A stretch of DNA of 64,000 bases from Curtobacterium sp. MCLR17_032 (GCF_003234795.2 NZ_CP126268.1:806001-870000); one strand, 5' to 3'; positions 32,291 through 41,177 are shown, counted from the stretch's first letter. The notes: a model not told the origin generated them from the letters alone. Numbers and translations are program-made.

Positions 32291-33868
32291 TCAGGACGCG
32301 GAGATGGTGACCCCGTGCCAGCCGGTCGCACCGTTCGGAGCCGGCGGACGCTGCACGCTCGTCTGCACCTCGCCGTCGGCGCTGACCGCGCGGACCTGCA
32401 CCTCGTGCTGCCCCGCGACGGCCGTCCACCGGTACACCCACTGCCGCCACGTGTCAGCCGAGACCGAGTCGGCGAGCTCGGCGTCCTGCCATCCGGCGGA
32501 GCCGACCTTCACCTGCACGGCCTTCACGCCGACGTGCGGCTGCCAGGCGACGCCCGCGATCGGCACGCGGTCGCCGACCTTGACGGAGGTGCCGTCGCCG
32601 GGAGTGTCGATCCGCGACTCGAGCTTCACCGGGCCGCGCTCGGACCAGCCGCGCGGTGTCCAGTAGCCCTGCGCCTTCGCGAACCGGGTGACCTCGAGCT
32701 CGGTGACCCACTTCGTCGCGGAGACGTACCCGAACAGCCCCGGGACGACCAGTCGCGCCGGGAACCCGTGTTCGGCGGGCAACGGCGAGCCGTTCATGCC
32801 GACCGCCACGAGCGCCTGCGTGCCCTCGTCCTGCAGCACGTCGAGGGGGGTGCCGGCGGTGAACCCGTCGATGCTCCGCGACAGGACCATGTCCGCGCCG
32901 GACTTCGGCCGGGCGCGGGCGAGGAGCGTCCGGATCGGGTAGCCGAGCCAGAGCGCGTTGCCGATGAGGTTGCCGCCGACCTCGTTCGAGACGCAGCTCA
33001 GCGTCGCCATGTGCTCTTCGAGGGGGAGGGCCAGCAGCTCCGCCCAGGTGATCTCGATGGTCTCCTCGACCTCGCCGTGGATCTTCAGCGACCAGTCGGC
33101 GGGGTCGATCGACGGCACGCGCAGAGCCGTGTCGATCCGGTAGAAGTCGGCGTTGGGGGTGACGTAGGGCGTGATGCCCGTCACGTCCAGGCTCGCACCG
33201 GTCGGCACCGGCGGCGCGGTGGTCGCCGGCGTCGGCAGTCGCACGGCCCGGCGGACCGCGGCTGCGGCCTGCAGGGACGCCGACCCCAGCCGGGAGGCGC
33301 TGCCCACCACCGCCGCGACGGCTGCGGTGGTCACCGCCCAGCCGATGAACGAGCGTCGCTGGACGCCGCCAGCGCGCTCGGCGTCGGCGGTGGGCACCGT
33401 GCGGGCGTCCTCCCACCGGCGGAGGCGCTGCAGCAGGAGCCGGAGCACGATGATCGACGCGGCCACACCGAGCACCGTCGGGGCGCCGTCGAAGGTGCCG
33501 CTGCCGGAACGGGTGGTGACCGCGAGCAGCGCGAGCACCCCGCCGGCGGCGAACACCAGCGCGCCCCACGGCGGCCGGCGACGTTCGAGGATGCCGGCAC
33601 CGGCCGTGATGACCACGAGCAGGACCGTCATGAGTGCGAACAGCGCGACCTTGTCGCCGGTGCCGAACAGCGACACCATGAGGTCCTTCGCGCCTCGGGG
33701 TGCGAGGTCGATGACCGCGGAGCCGACGGCCACGAGCGGACTGCCGGCGCCGCCGAGCAGCAGCGCACCGAGCTCCGCGACGGCGAGGAACGCGAGCATG
33801 GCGATCACCCCGACGAGCGCGGCGGCCCAGCGACGGTGCGGGAGGAGGCGCGGGTCAGGCTCGGTCAC
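32291..33868 (-). CDS. Membrane-anchored sulfite-oxidase-type molybdopterin oxidoreductase
   Basis: A 525-residue protein. About four TM helices fill residues ~10-130 and a fifth hydrophobic segment (~150-175) follows, possibly a translocation anchor. The SUOX-type molybdopterin domain (~215-420) shows the cofactor cysteine in LSCVSNEVGG (Cys292), FRIDT-like YRIDTALRVP, and GFPARLVVPGLFGYVSATKWV. A C-terminal Mo-co dimerisation (Ig-like) domain follows (~430-520, VPIAGVAWQPHVGVKAVQVK). No heme-binding cytochrome b5 domain is seen. The likely role is an extracytoplasmic oxidase or reductase of unknown substrate. GTG 33868 lies 6 nt after TACCAT (33875-33880). Confidence 0.88.
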   Translation of the reverse strand: MTEPDPRLLPHRRWAAALVGVIAMLAFLAVAELGALLLGGAGSPLVAVGSAVIDLAPRGAKDLMVSLFGTGDKVALFALMTVLLVVITAGAGILERRRPPWGALVFAAGGVLALLAVTTRSGSGTFDGAPTVLGVAASIIVLRLLLQRLRRWEDARTVPTADAERAGGVQRRSFIGWAVTTAAVAAVVGSASRLGSASLQAAAAVRRAVRLPTPATTAPPVPTGASLDVTGITPYVTPNADFYRIDTALRVPSIDPADWSLKIHGEVEETIEITWAELLALPLEEHMATLSCVSNEVGGNLIGNALWLGYPIRTLLARARPKSGADMVLSRSIDGFTAGTPLDVLQDEGTQALVAVGMNGSPLPAEHGFPARLVVPGLFGYVSATKWVTELEVTRFAKAQGYWTPRGWSERGPVKLESRIDTPGDGTSVKVGDRVPIAGVAWQPHVGVKAVQVKVGSAGWQDAELADSVSADTWRQWVYRWTAVAGQHEVQVRAVSADGEVQTSVQRPPAPNGATGWHGVTISAS

Positions 33869-33985
33869 CCACGGATGGTAAGTCAGCGCCGCTGGGAACG
33901 GGCGGTCCGCTGCGCGGAACGGGTTGGGGGAGCGTTCATCCCCGGTCGTGCCGGTGGATGCCGTCGTCGTGGCAGGATCGTCACC

Positions 33986-34684
33986 GTGCCGAGGCGACCG
34001 ATCCGTGTTCCGGGTCCTGGTCGTGCCCGCGGGGACCGGCAGCGCTGGTCGCCGTACCGCCGACTCCTCGCGCTCCGGTGGGCGATCGTCGGGCTCTGGG
34101 CCGCTCTGGTGACGGCACGGATCCTCGTCGTGAACGCCGATCCGGACGCCGACCTGACCGCGTTCGGCATCGCCGAAGTCGCCGCCGTCGTCATCGGGGT
34201 GACGGTCATCGTGATCGCCGTCCTCCGTGCCCGGTCCATCAGCCGACGACGAGCGGACGACCTGCTCGCCACGGCCGTCCGTCGGGTCGACCCGACCGTC
34301 TGGCTCGTCCCGGCCTCGGCGACTCCGGAGCTCCGCGGGACGCTGGAAGCGGTGCGCCCCGAGGTGCCGCTCGCACGGCACGTGACCTGGGCGTTCGGTG
34401 CGACCGAAGCGTCGCTGTGGGAACTCGACGAACGTCGGGCCACCCGGTTGCTCGTCATCCGGTGGACCCGCGTGGTGCACGTGGGCGTCGAGGACGTCCT
34501 GGTGCCCGGGGCCGGACGACGGACCGCGCCCGCGATCGTCGTGCACTACGTGCGGCCTGACGACACCACCGCGGTCGCGACGTTCTTCGTGCGTGCGGCA
34601 CCCGGTTCGGACCGCCTGCTCGGCCGCGGCGACCGGCTGGACGAGCTCCTGGCCCGGCTGGCCCGCGAGCGCATCGTCGCCTGA
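33986..34684 (+). CDS. Membrane protein of unknown function (2 TM)
   Basis: A 232-residue protein with a basic N-terminus, two TM helices (~28-50 and ~58-82) and a soluble C-terminal domain of ~145 residues with alternating strands (VPLARHVTWAFGATEASLWEL; RLLVIRWTRVVHVGVEDVLV), vaguely PH-domain-like. GTG 33986 lies 7 nt after CAGGAT (33973-33978), indicating a leaderless mRNA. It is divergent from the molybdoenzyme with two short promoters sharing 117 bp. No family is recognised with confidence. Confidence 0.65.
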   Translation: MPRRPIRVPGPGRARGDRQRWSPYRRLLALRWAIVGLWAALVTARILVVNADPDADLTAFGIAEVAAVVIGVTVIVIAVLRARSISRRRADDLLATAVRRVDPTVWLVPASATPELRGTLEAVRPEVPLARHVTWAFGATEASLWELDERRATRLLVIRWTRVVHVGVEDVLVPGAGRRTAPAIVVHYVRPDDTTAVATFFVRAAPGSDRLLGRGDRLDELLARLARERIVA

Positions 34685-34728
34685 GACAGACGACCCGGCC
34701 CGACCGCACCCCGCGGCCGCAGCACGCA

Positions 34729-34759
34729 CCGAGGGCCCCGTCGACGACGAGGCCCTCGG
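34729..34759. terminator. Bidirectional terminator between convergent genes
   Basis: CCGAGGGCC, a 13-nt loop and GGCCCTCGG. It lies between the membrane-protein stop (34684) and the gnd stop (34776), so it can serve both strands. Confidence 0.7.
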
Positions 34760-34775
34760 GTCGGAACGGTCGGGA

Positions 34776-36233
34776 TCAGTGCGTCGACGGCTCCTGCTCG
34801 ACCTCGGGACGCCCGTCGTCGGACCACAGCGTGTGGAACGTGCCGTCCTTGTCGGTGCGCTGGTAGGTGTGCGCACCGAAGAAGTCGCGCTGCCCCTGGA
34901 TCAGGGCGGCGGGCAGTCGCTCGGACGCCAGCGAGTCGAAGTACGACAGCGCCGACGAGAACCCGGGCGCCGGGATCCCCGACGCAGCCGCGATGCCGAC
35001 GATGCGCCGCCAGGCTGCTTCACCCTCGGCCACGGCGTCGGCGAAGTACGGGTCGACGAGCAGCGACGCGAGCTCCGGGTCCTTGTCGTACGCCTCGACG
35101 ATGCGGTTCAGGAACTGGGCACGGATGATGCAGCCACCGCGCCAGATCTTCGCCATGTCGCCGAGCGCGATGTCCCAGTCGTACTCCTTGGCCCCGGCGA
35201 TGATGAGGTCGAAGCCCTGCGCGTACGCGACGACCTTCGAGGCGTAGAGCGCTGCCCGGACGTCGTCGGCGAAGGTGTCCGGCACCTCGGCGATGTCGGG
35301 GCGCTTCGTGACGGACTTCCGGACCGCTTCGCGCTGCGTCGGCTTCGACGACACCGCACGGGCGAACACCGCCTCGCCGATGCCGGAGACCGGGATGCCC
35401 AGGCCGACGGCGTTCTGCACGGTCCAGACGCCGGTGCCCTTCGAGCCCGCTTCGTCGCGGATCAGGTCGACGAGGGGCTTGCCGGTGTCGGCGTCCTGCT
35501 GCTTGAGGACCTCGCCGGTGATCTCGATCAGGTAGGACTCGAGGTCGCCCTTGTTCCACTCGTCGAACACCTGCACGAGCTGGTCGACGCTGTAGCCACC
35601 GACGCGGCGGAGCAGGTCGTACGACTCGGCGATGAGCTGCATGTCGGCGTACTCGATGCCGTTGTGGACCATCTTCACGAAGTGGCCGGCACCGTCGGTA
35701 CCGACGTGCGTGACACAGGGCTCACCCTCGGCCACGGCCGCGATCGACTTCAGGATCGGGCCCAGGGTCTCCCACGCCTCGTCCGATCCGCCGGGCATGA
35801 TCGACGGCCCGTGCAGGGCGCCCTCTTCGCCGCCGGAGATACCGGTGCCGACGAAGTTCAGACCCTTCTCCTTGAGGTCGTGCTCGCGACGGATGGTGTC
35901 GTGGAAGTTGGCGTTGCCGCCGTCGACGATGATGTCGCCTTCCTCGAACCGGTCGGCGAGCTGCGAGATCACCGCGTCGGTGCCCTTGCCGGCCTGGACC
36001 ATGATGATCGCGGTGCGCGGCTTCGACAGGGACGCCACGAACCCGTCGATGTCCTCGGACGCGATGAAGCCCATGTCGCCGTGCTCGTTCATGAGCTCTT
36101 CGGTGCGGGCGTAGGTGCGGTTGTAGACCGCGACGGTGTTGCCCTCACGCGACGCGAGGTTCCGCGCCAGGTTCGAGCCCATCACCGCGAGGCCGATGAC
36201 CCCGATGTTCGCCTTGTCGTTGTTCTCTGCCAC
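34776..36233 (-). CDS. gnd: 6-phosphogluconate dehydrogenase, decarboxylating
   Basis: A 485-residue enzyme that oxidises 6-phosphogluconate to ribulose-5-phosphate and CO2, making NADPH in the oxidative pentose phosphate pathway. Motifs: GLAVMGSNLARN (dinucleotide loop), VQAGKGTDAV, DGGNANFHDT, GTGISGGEEGALHGPSIMPGG (substrate-binding signature), KMVHNGIEY with the catalytic Lys. Length is that of the long form of the family. GTG 36233 has an AAGGAG site 5-6 nt upstream. It is divergent from gluconokinase, whose product is its substrate, so the pair forms a short gluconate route. Confidence 0.96.
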   Translation of the reverse strand: MAENNDKANIGVIGLAVMGSNLARNLASREGNTVAVYNRTYARTEELMNEHGDMGFIASEDIDGFVASLSKPRTAIIMVQAGKGTDAVISQLADRFEEGDIIVDGGNANFHDTIRREHDLKEKGLNFVGTGISGGEEGALHGPSIMPGGSDEAWETLGPILKSIAAVAEGEPCVTHVGTDGAGHFVKMVHNGIEYADMQLIAESYDLLRRVGGYSVDQLVQVFDEWNKGDLESYLIEITGEVLKQQDADTGKPLVDLIRDEAGSKGTGVWTVQNAVGLGIPVSGIGEAVFARAVSSKPTQREAVRKSVTKRPDIAEVPDTFADDVRAALYASKVVAYAQGFDLIIAGAKEYDWDIALGDMAKIWRGGCIIRAQFLNRIVEAYDKDPELASLLVDPYFADAVAEGEAAWRRIVGIAAASGIPAPGFSSALSYFDSLASERLPAALIQGQRDFFGAHTYQRTDKDGTFHTLWSDDGRPEVEQEPSTH

Positions 36234-36346
36234 GTCGACTCCTTCGTGTCTGGACGGCCACCGCCAATCTATGCAGCCGCCCGTGTGACCACCCAGGTCT
36301 TCCGCATCCTGTGGACCACGAGGCCCCCGGTTCGTACTGTGGAGGA

Positions 36347-36874
36347 ATGGCCGATGCGACCGTCCTCCCGCCCGTGCTCGTGATGGGGGTCTCCGGATCC
36401 GGCAAGTCGACGGTGGGTGAAGCGCTGACGTGTGCCCTCGTCGAACGGGGACAGGCAGCCGAGTTCGTCGACGCTGACGGACTGCACCCGCAGGCGAACA
36501 AGGACAAGATGCACGCTGGCGTCCCCCTGACGGACGAGGACCGGCGCCCGTGGCTCGACGCCTGCTCGGCACGGATCGCCGAGGTGCAGCGATCCGGCTC
36601 CCGGTGCGTGATGGCGAACTCCGCGCTGAAGCGCGCCTACCGCGACCGTCTGCGCGAGGACGCCCCCGACCTGTTCATCGCGTTCCTCGACGGCTCGCGC
36701 GAACTCATCGCCGAGCGGCAGAGCCACCGGCACCACGAGTACATGCCGAACTCGCTGCTCGACTCGCAGTTCGAGACGCTCGAGCGTCCCGGATCCGACG
36801 AGGCATCGGCCGCGGTCCCGATCCGCGGATCGGTGGACGAGACCGTCGCGGCCATCCTCGCGATCGTGCCCTGA
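36347..36874 (+). CDS. gntK: Gluconokinase
   Basis: A 175-residue GntK-type kinase that phosphorylates gluconate to 6-phosphogluconate. The P-loop GVSGSGKST is at residues 14-22; also VDADGLHPQANKDKMHAGVPLTD and RQSHRHHEYMPNSLLDSQFETLE, typical of the family. ATG 36347 has both TACTGT (36335-36340) 6 nt upstream and a GGAGGA overlap, so it could be leaderless or have a very short leader. It is divergent from gnd with a 113-bp shared region. No gluconate permease or GntR regulator is in the window. Confidence 0.93.
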   Translation: MADATVLPPVLVMGVSGSGKSTVGEALTCALVERGQAAEFVDADGLHPQANKDKMHAGVPLTDEDRRPWLDACSARIAEVQRSGSRCVMANSALKRAYRDRLREDAPDLFIAFLDGSRELIAERQSHRHHEYMPNSLLDSQFETLERPGSDEASAAVPIRGSVDETVAAILAIVP

Positions 36875-36935
36875 GCCTCCAGACCGGAACCGAACCCGCC
36901 CTGAACCAGACCCTGCTCTGACCCGCACCCGGCCC

Positions 36936-37931
36936 GTGGACCACGAAGCGCTCGCCGAGGTCGCCAGGACGCTCCTCCGCAGCACCCCGGCCGACTTCGT
37001 CGCGCACCGCACCACCCGACAGCGCGCGCTCCGCGGGGAGGACCGCGAGCTGGCCGCCGCCGTCGGCGCGCTCCGCAAACCCGCGCCGGCCGCCTGGGTC
37101 GTCGACCTGCTCGCCCACGACGAGACACACGGCAGCGCCCTCGACGACGCCGTCGCCCTCGGGCCGTCCCTCCGCGCCGCGCAGGAGCACGCCGACCCGC
37201 ACGAGATCGCCACGCTCCGGAAGCAGCGGACCCAGGTGGTCGAGGCGCTCGCCGCAGCGGGCGCCGACCTCGCCCAACAGGCCGGACACGTCGTCACGAG
37301 CGCGGTGCTCGACCAGGTCCGCGCCACGATCGAGGCGGGCATGGCGGACCCGCACGCCGGTGCCGCGATCCGTTCCGGCCTGCTCGTCCGTCCGCTCGAG
37401 GGCGTCGGCTTCGACCCGGTCGACCTCGACGACACGCTCGCCGTCCCGGATGCGGTGCCGGACGCCTGGTCCGGCAGCGACGCGCCTCCCATCCCGATCA
37501 CAGCCGGGAGGCGCGGCGCACGTCGGTCCCGCAGGTCCGGACCCGCAGACCCCGCCGAACGCGACCACGTCGACACCGGGACGGACGAGGCGGGGGCAGG
37601 ACGGGCCTCCCGTCCGGCTGACCGTGACCCGGCGGCCGATCGTCGCGCCGCACGGGAGGCCGATCGCCGGGCCCGCCAGGTCTCCCGCGACGCCGATGCC
37701 GCCCTGGACGACGCCGAGTCGGCCCTGGAGGACGTCGAGGAACGACGGACCGACCTCGACCGCCGCCGCCGCGACCTCGAGCGCCAGCTGGACGCGCTCG
37801 AGGGGGAGCGGACCGACCTCGACGCCGAGGCCGAGCGGCTGGGTCACGAGCGTGCCGACGCCGAGCGGGCGAGCGACCGTGCGCGGGAGGACCTCGTCGC
37901 GGCCCGACGTCGGCGTCACGAGCTGGACTGA
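36936..37931 (+). CDS. Hypothetical coiled-coil protein containing palindrome-derived segment
   Basis: A 331-residue cytoplasmic protein from GTG 36936. Residues 1-170 are helical with a recurring actinobacterial layout (RSTPADFVAHRTTRQRALR; LRKPAPAAWVVDLLA). Residues ~180-245 are Arg/Ala/Asp-rich and low-complexity. Residues ~245-331 form a charged coiled coil. The DNA for the middle part contains GGGAGGC/GCCTCCC repeat pieces (37482-37514, 37599-37615, ~37651-37661) otherwise found between genes here. Function is unknown. It is 61 bp after gntK on the same strand. Confidence 0.7.
   Translation: MDHEALAEVARTLLRSTPADFVAHRTTRQRALRGEDRELAAAVGALRKPAPAAWVVDLLAHDETHGSALDDAVALGPSLRAAQEHADPHEIATLRKQRTQVVEALAAAGADLAQQAGHVVTSAVLDQVRATIEAGMADPHAGAAIRSGLLVRPLEGVGFDPVDLDDTLAVPDAVPDAWSGSDAPPIPITAGRRGARRSRRSGPADPAERDHVDTGTDEAGAGRASRPADRDPAADRRAAREADRRARQVSRDADAALDDAESALEDVEERRTDLDRRRRDLERQLDALEGERTDLDAEAERLGHERADAERASDRAREDLVAARRRRHELD
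37482..37615. repeat. Palindromic repeat pieces inside a coding region
   Basis: GCGCCTCCC (37482-37490) pairs with GGGAGGCGC (37506-37514), the reverse arrangement of the intergenic hairpins. GGACGGGCCTCCCGTCC lies at 37599-37615. Both match the core of the window-wide terminator family but are translated here. Confidence 0.6.
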
Positions 37932-38022
37932 CGTCGTCCACCAGCCTCGCCCCTCATCCACTCGGATGAAAGCCGATCCAGCGGCTCGCTCCGCCCGTGC
38001 CGGCCGCCCTACGCTCGGCGCC

Positions 38023-39258
38023 ATGCCCTTCTCCCTCCGCCGGCTCCGGCACGCCGCAGCGCCCGCTGCTGCGGTCGCGTACCTCGTGTCCTGGGTCCTC
38101 GTCGAGGCGGGACGACCCGACGTCGACGGCATCCTGGTGGTGGTCCTCTTCGCCGGAGCGATCGGCCTGGCGAACTGGATGCCGTCGCTGAGCCTCGGGC
38201 TGGTCGTCGCGGTCCCGCTGCTGCAGGCCCTGCGCCTCCTCGTCCGGCCGGGCAGCACGACCTGGCCCGAGTACATCGCCATCGCGATCGTCGTCGGCTT
38301 CGTCGGTGCCGGCCGTTCCGGAGCGCTCCGCTGGTCGGCCGTCCCGGTACTCGGGCTCGCCAGCGCAGCGGCGGCCTGGGCGATGGCCGTCCCGAGCTCC
38401 GCGGAACAGGACGTGTGGGCGTCATGGTCGGGGTCACGCTCCGGCACGCGCTCTGACCTCGCCTTCCTGGCGCTCGCGATCGCCGGCGCGAGCGGGATCG
38501 CCTGGGCGGTCGGCGTCGCGGTCGGTGCGGCCTGGCGGGTCGGTCTGGCCCGGGTGCGCGTCGTCGAGGCCGAGCGGGAGACCGAGGCGACGACCGCCGA
38601 GCTCGTCGCAGAGCAAGAGCGTGCGCGGATCGCGCGGGACGTCCACGACTCCCTCGCGCACTCGCTCGCCGTGGTCGTGTCGCAGGCGCAGGGGGCCGCT
38701 GCCATCACTGGCGCCGACGGGCTCGCGGCTGCTGCCCTGCGGGACATCGCCGAGGTCAGCCGCACGGCGCTCGGCGACGTCCGGTCGCTCGTCGAGCGGA
38801 TCCAGGGCTCCGGCCAGGAGGCTCGCCACGGCCTGGCAGACGTCCCGCACCTGATGGAGGACATGCGGGAACTCGGGATGGACGCCGATCTCGAGCAGCA
38901 CGGGAAGGTCGGGACCCTCGGCACGGCGACCGCGGGTTCGGTGCACCGCATCGTGCAGGAGAGCCTCACGAACGTGCTGAAGCACCAGGGCAGGACGGCA
39001 TCGGTCCGCGTGGTGTTCGACTGGCGAGGTCCGGGACTCGGCATCGTCGTCAGCTCCCGCGGAGACGCGCCGCTCGTCACCCTCGACGGACCCGGCTCCG
39101 GGGTTGCCGGGATGCGGGAGCGCGCCCGGCTGTCCGGCGGTTGGCTCCGCGCTGGAGCTGGTGACCAGCCGCACGAACACGTCGTGACCGCCTGGGTGCC
39201 GACCCGACCGACCGGCGCGGACGACCAGACCGTCGAGACAGTGGGAGCGGACCGATGA
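38023..39258 (+). CDS. NarL-type sensor histidine kinase
   Basis: A 411-residue membrane sensor kinase of the HisKA_3 (NarX/DesK-like) class. About five TM helices lie in residues ~10-185. The dimerisation domain has the phospho-accepting His208 in ARIARDVHDSLAHSLAVVV. The HATPase domain (~300-395) shows VQESLTNVLKH (N box) and GSGVAGMRERARLSGG (G2). It should autophosphorylate and pass phosphate to the response regulator that overlaps its 3' end (ATGA at 39255). ATG 38023 is 7 nt after TACGCT (38010-38015), a leaderless start. The stimulus is unknown. Confidence 0.92.
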   Translation: MPFSLRRLRHAAAPAAAVAYLVSWVLVEAGRPDVDGILVVVLFAGAIGLANWMPSLSLGLVVAVPLLQALRLLVRPGSTTWPEYIAIAIVVGFVGAGRSGALRWSAVPVLGLASAAAAWAMAVPSSAEQDVWASWSGSRSGTRSDLAFLALAIAGASGIAWAVGVAVGAAWRVGLARVRVVEAERETEATTAELVAEQERARIARDVHDSLAHSLAVVVSQAQGAAAITGADGLAAAALRDIAEVSRTALGDVRSLVERIQGSGQEARHGLADVPHLMEDMRELGMDADLEQHGKVGTLGTATAGSVHRIVQESLTNVLKHQGRTASVRVVFDWRGPGLGIVVSSRGDAPLVTLDGPGSGVAGMRERARLSGGWLRAGAGDQPHEHVVTAWVPTRPTGADDQTVETVGADR

Positions 39259-39911
39259 GCCCGATCCGCGTCGCGGTCGTGGACGACCAGCGCCTGTTCG
39301 CGTCGGGCATGCAGATGCTCGTCGACGCCCAGGAGGACATGACCTGCGTCGGCATCGCCGCTGACGGAGCCGAGGCGCTCACGCTCTGCGCCGACACGGA
39401 TCCCGACGTCCTGCTCCTCGACCTCCGGATGCCGGTGCTCAACGGCATCGCGACGCTGGCCCGGCTCGCCGCGCTGGGCGGTGACCGGCCGAGGGTGATC
39501 GCCCTCACGACCATCCGTCGGGACGACGCCGTCCTCGCGGCACTCCGCGGCGGGGCTGCGGCGTTCCTCACCAAGGACGCCCGCCCCGAGGTCGTCACGA
39601 GCACCATCCGGGACGTGCACGAGGGCCGCCCCGCGCCGACCGAGACCGAGGCGCTCGACCTGCTCCGCGCCGAGGGGACCCTCGTCGAGACCGACCGGAG
39701 CGACGAGGTGCTGGACGCGTTGACGGCTCGGGAACGCGAGGTCTTCCTCCTGGTCGCGAAGGGCCTCAGCAACGCTGAGATCGCGACGTCGGTGTTCCTC
39801 AGCGAGGCCACCGTGAAGACCCACATCCGCTCGGTCCTGCAGAAACTCGGGCTCCGCAACCGCATCCAGGTCGTCATCACCGCACACGAACGCGGCCTCG
39901 TCCGCGCCTAG
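39255..39911 (+). CDS. NarL/LuxR-family response regulator
   Basis: A 218-residue regulator. The receiver domain (~4-122) has the acidic pair Asp10-Asp11, phospho-acceptor Asp56 (LLLDLRMPVLNG) and the conserved Lys in FLTKDA. The LuxR/GerE helix-turn-helix (~152-215) shows LTAREREVFLLVAKGLSNAEI and SEATVKTHIRSVLQKLGLRN. It overlaps the kinase by four bases (ATGA), so the two form a cognate pair. The secreted protein 8 bp downstream may belong to the same operon. Confidence 0.95.
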   Translation: MSPIRVAVVDDQRLFASGMQMLVDAQEDMTCVGIAADGAEALTLCADTDPDVLLLDLRMPVLNGIATLARLAALGGDRPRVIALTTIRRDDAVLAALRGGAAAFLTKDARPEVVTSTIRDVHEGRPAPTETEALDLLRAEGTLVETDRSDEVLDALTAREREVFLLVAKGLSNAEIATSVFLSEATVKTHIRSVLQKLGLRNRIQVVITAHERGLVRA

Positions 39912-39919
39912 GGGGAACC

Positions 39920-40891
39920 ATGCGCATCACCACCCGGGTCGCCAAGACCGGCACCCTCGTCCTCGTCGCCGCCGGCCTGGGCGGTGCCGTCCTCCACGGC
40001 CTGCCGGAACCCGCCGACCACGCCGTGGAGCCGACCACGACGAAGGACGTCGCGTCGTGGGCCATGCCGCTCGACGGCTGGGTCGCTCCGGGCGGTCACG
40101 AGCAGGACTACGTCGAGATGCTCGTGGAGTTGCCGTGCTTGCGAGCAGCCGGACTCGACGTCCCAGCACTGCCGTGGGCCACGGTCGACGGGCTGCACGC
40201 GGCCGATGACGCGATGGACTCCACCGCCCGGGCGAACCCGTCACCCGCGCTGGCCACCACCCGCCCGCTCACGGCCGAGCAGGCGGAGTCCCGCGGGTAC
40301 CACGGTCCTTCGACCGCTGGCGCGAACCGCGACGGCTGGGAACGGTGGGCGTACGCGCCGGGGTTCAACGATGCCTTCGCCGCTCTCCCGGCCGGTGCGT
40401 CCGAACGCTGCCTGGAACGCACGCGCCGGTCACTCGGCACCGGTGGCGGTGGGCAGGAGGCGTCCGAGACGGCGCAGCGTCTCACGTTCCTGGCGTCGGT
40501 CGCCGCCCGGCAGGACCCGACCGTGGCGAGGGCCGCGACCGCCTGGCGGACGTGCATGGCACCGAGCGGTCTGACGGACCTCCCCTCCGGGCCCGAGGGC
40601 ATGCCGACCGGGTCGATGCGGGTGCTCAAGGTCGACGGTGACCAGGTGTCGCCGCTCTCGGACGAGGTGGGCGCCGCCGAGGTCGCGGTCGCCGAGCGGG
40701 ACGTCCGCTGCCAGCGCTCGGCGGGGTACCGTCAGGCCCTGTACGACGCCGAGTGGTCGCGCCTCCTGCACGTCACGGCGCGCGATGCGGCCGTCCTGGC
40801 GGCGACGGAGCCCGACCAGGCGACCCTCGCCGCCCGGCTCGACCGTGTCGTCGAGCGGCTCGCGCCGGACGCGCCGACGGACGTCGACTGA
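39920..40891 (+). CDS. Secreted hypothetical protein with conserved cysteines
   Basis: A 323-residue protein with an N-terminal signal or anchor segment (~8-26, TGTLVLVAAGLGGAVL). The exported part has four Cys (in ELPCLRA, SERCLERT, WRTCMAPS and VRCQRSAG) that could pair in two disulfides, and is otherwise helical. ATG 39920 has a GGGGGAA site 2-3 nt upstream, which is very close. It lies 8 bp after the response regulator, so it is probably co-transcribed with the two-component system. Proteins of this shape are common in Actinobacteria but I know no function. Confidence 0.7.
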   Translation: MRITTRVAKTGTLVLVAAGLGGAVLHGLPEPADHAVEPTTTKDVASWAMPLDGWVAPGGHEQDYVEMLVELPCLRAAGLDVPALPWATVDGLHAADDAMDSTARANPSPALATTRPLTAEQAESRGYHGPSTAGANRDGWERWAYAPGFNDAFAALPAGASERCLERTRRSLGTGGGGQEASETAQRLTFLASVAARQDPTVARAATAWRTCMAPSGLTDLPSGPEGMPTGSMRVLKVDGDQVSPLSDEVGAAEVAVAERDVRCQRSAGYRQALYDAEWSRLLHVTARDAAVLAATEPDQATLAARLDRVVERLAPDAPTDVD

Positions 40892-40916
40892 CACCGCGAG
40901 CGACGGAAGACGACGA

Positions 40917-40957
40917 AGGGGAGGCCCCGCGCACGACCCGCGCCGGGCCTCCCGTCC
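40917..40957. terminator. GGGAGGC-family hairpin
   Basis: GGGGAGGCCC and GGGCCTCCC arms enclose a CGCGC/GCGC inner stem. It follows the secreted-protein gene by 26 bp and precedes the rplY promoter. Confidence 0.65.
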
Positions 40958-41006
40958 GTCGTGCGCCCGATCCACCGCGCGTGCGACACGCCCGGGCCGG
41001 TACTGG

Positions 41007-41177
41007 TAGGCTTGACCACGACTTCGGCGAGGGCCGCGTACGCGCGGCCGTGATCGACGCAGTGGGAGACCCGGCCAGACTCTGGGACCGTTCCTCACGC
41101 GTGCACGCGTTCGAGTTGCAACACCACAGACCCCCGATGCCGGCACTCCGGCGTCGTCCCCGACACCAGGAGGCATC
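41007..41177 (+). promoter_or_regulatory. rplY promoter and ~160-nt structured leader
   Basis: A -10 TAGGCT lies at 41007-41012, placing the transcript start near 41019 and leaving a ~159-nt leader. The leader can form several hairpins, for example GGCCGC...GCGGCC around 41034-41050 and GCCGG/CCGGC around 41141-41155. A good AGGAGG site precedes ATG 41178. A long leader on a ribosomal protein gene could be autoregulatory (inferred). Confidence 0.5.
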
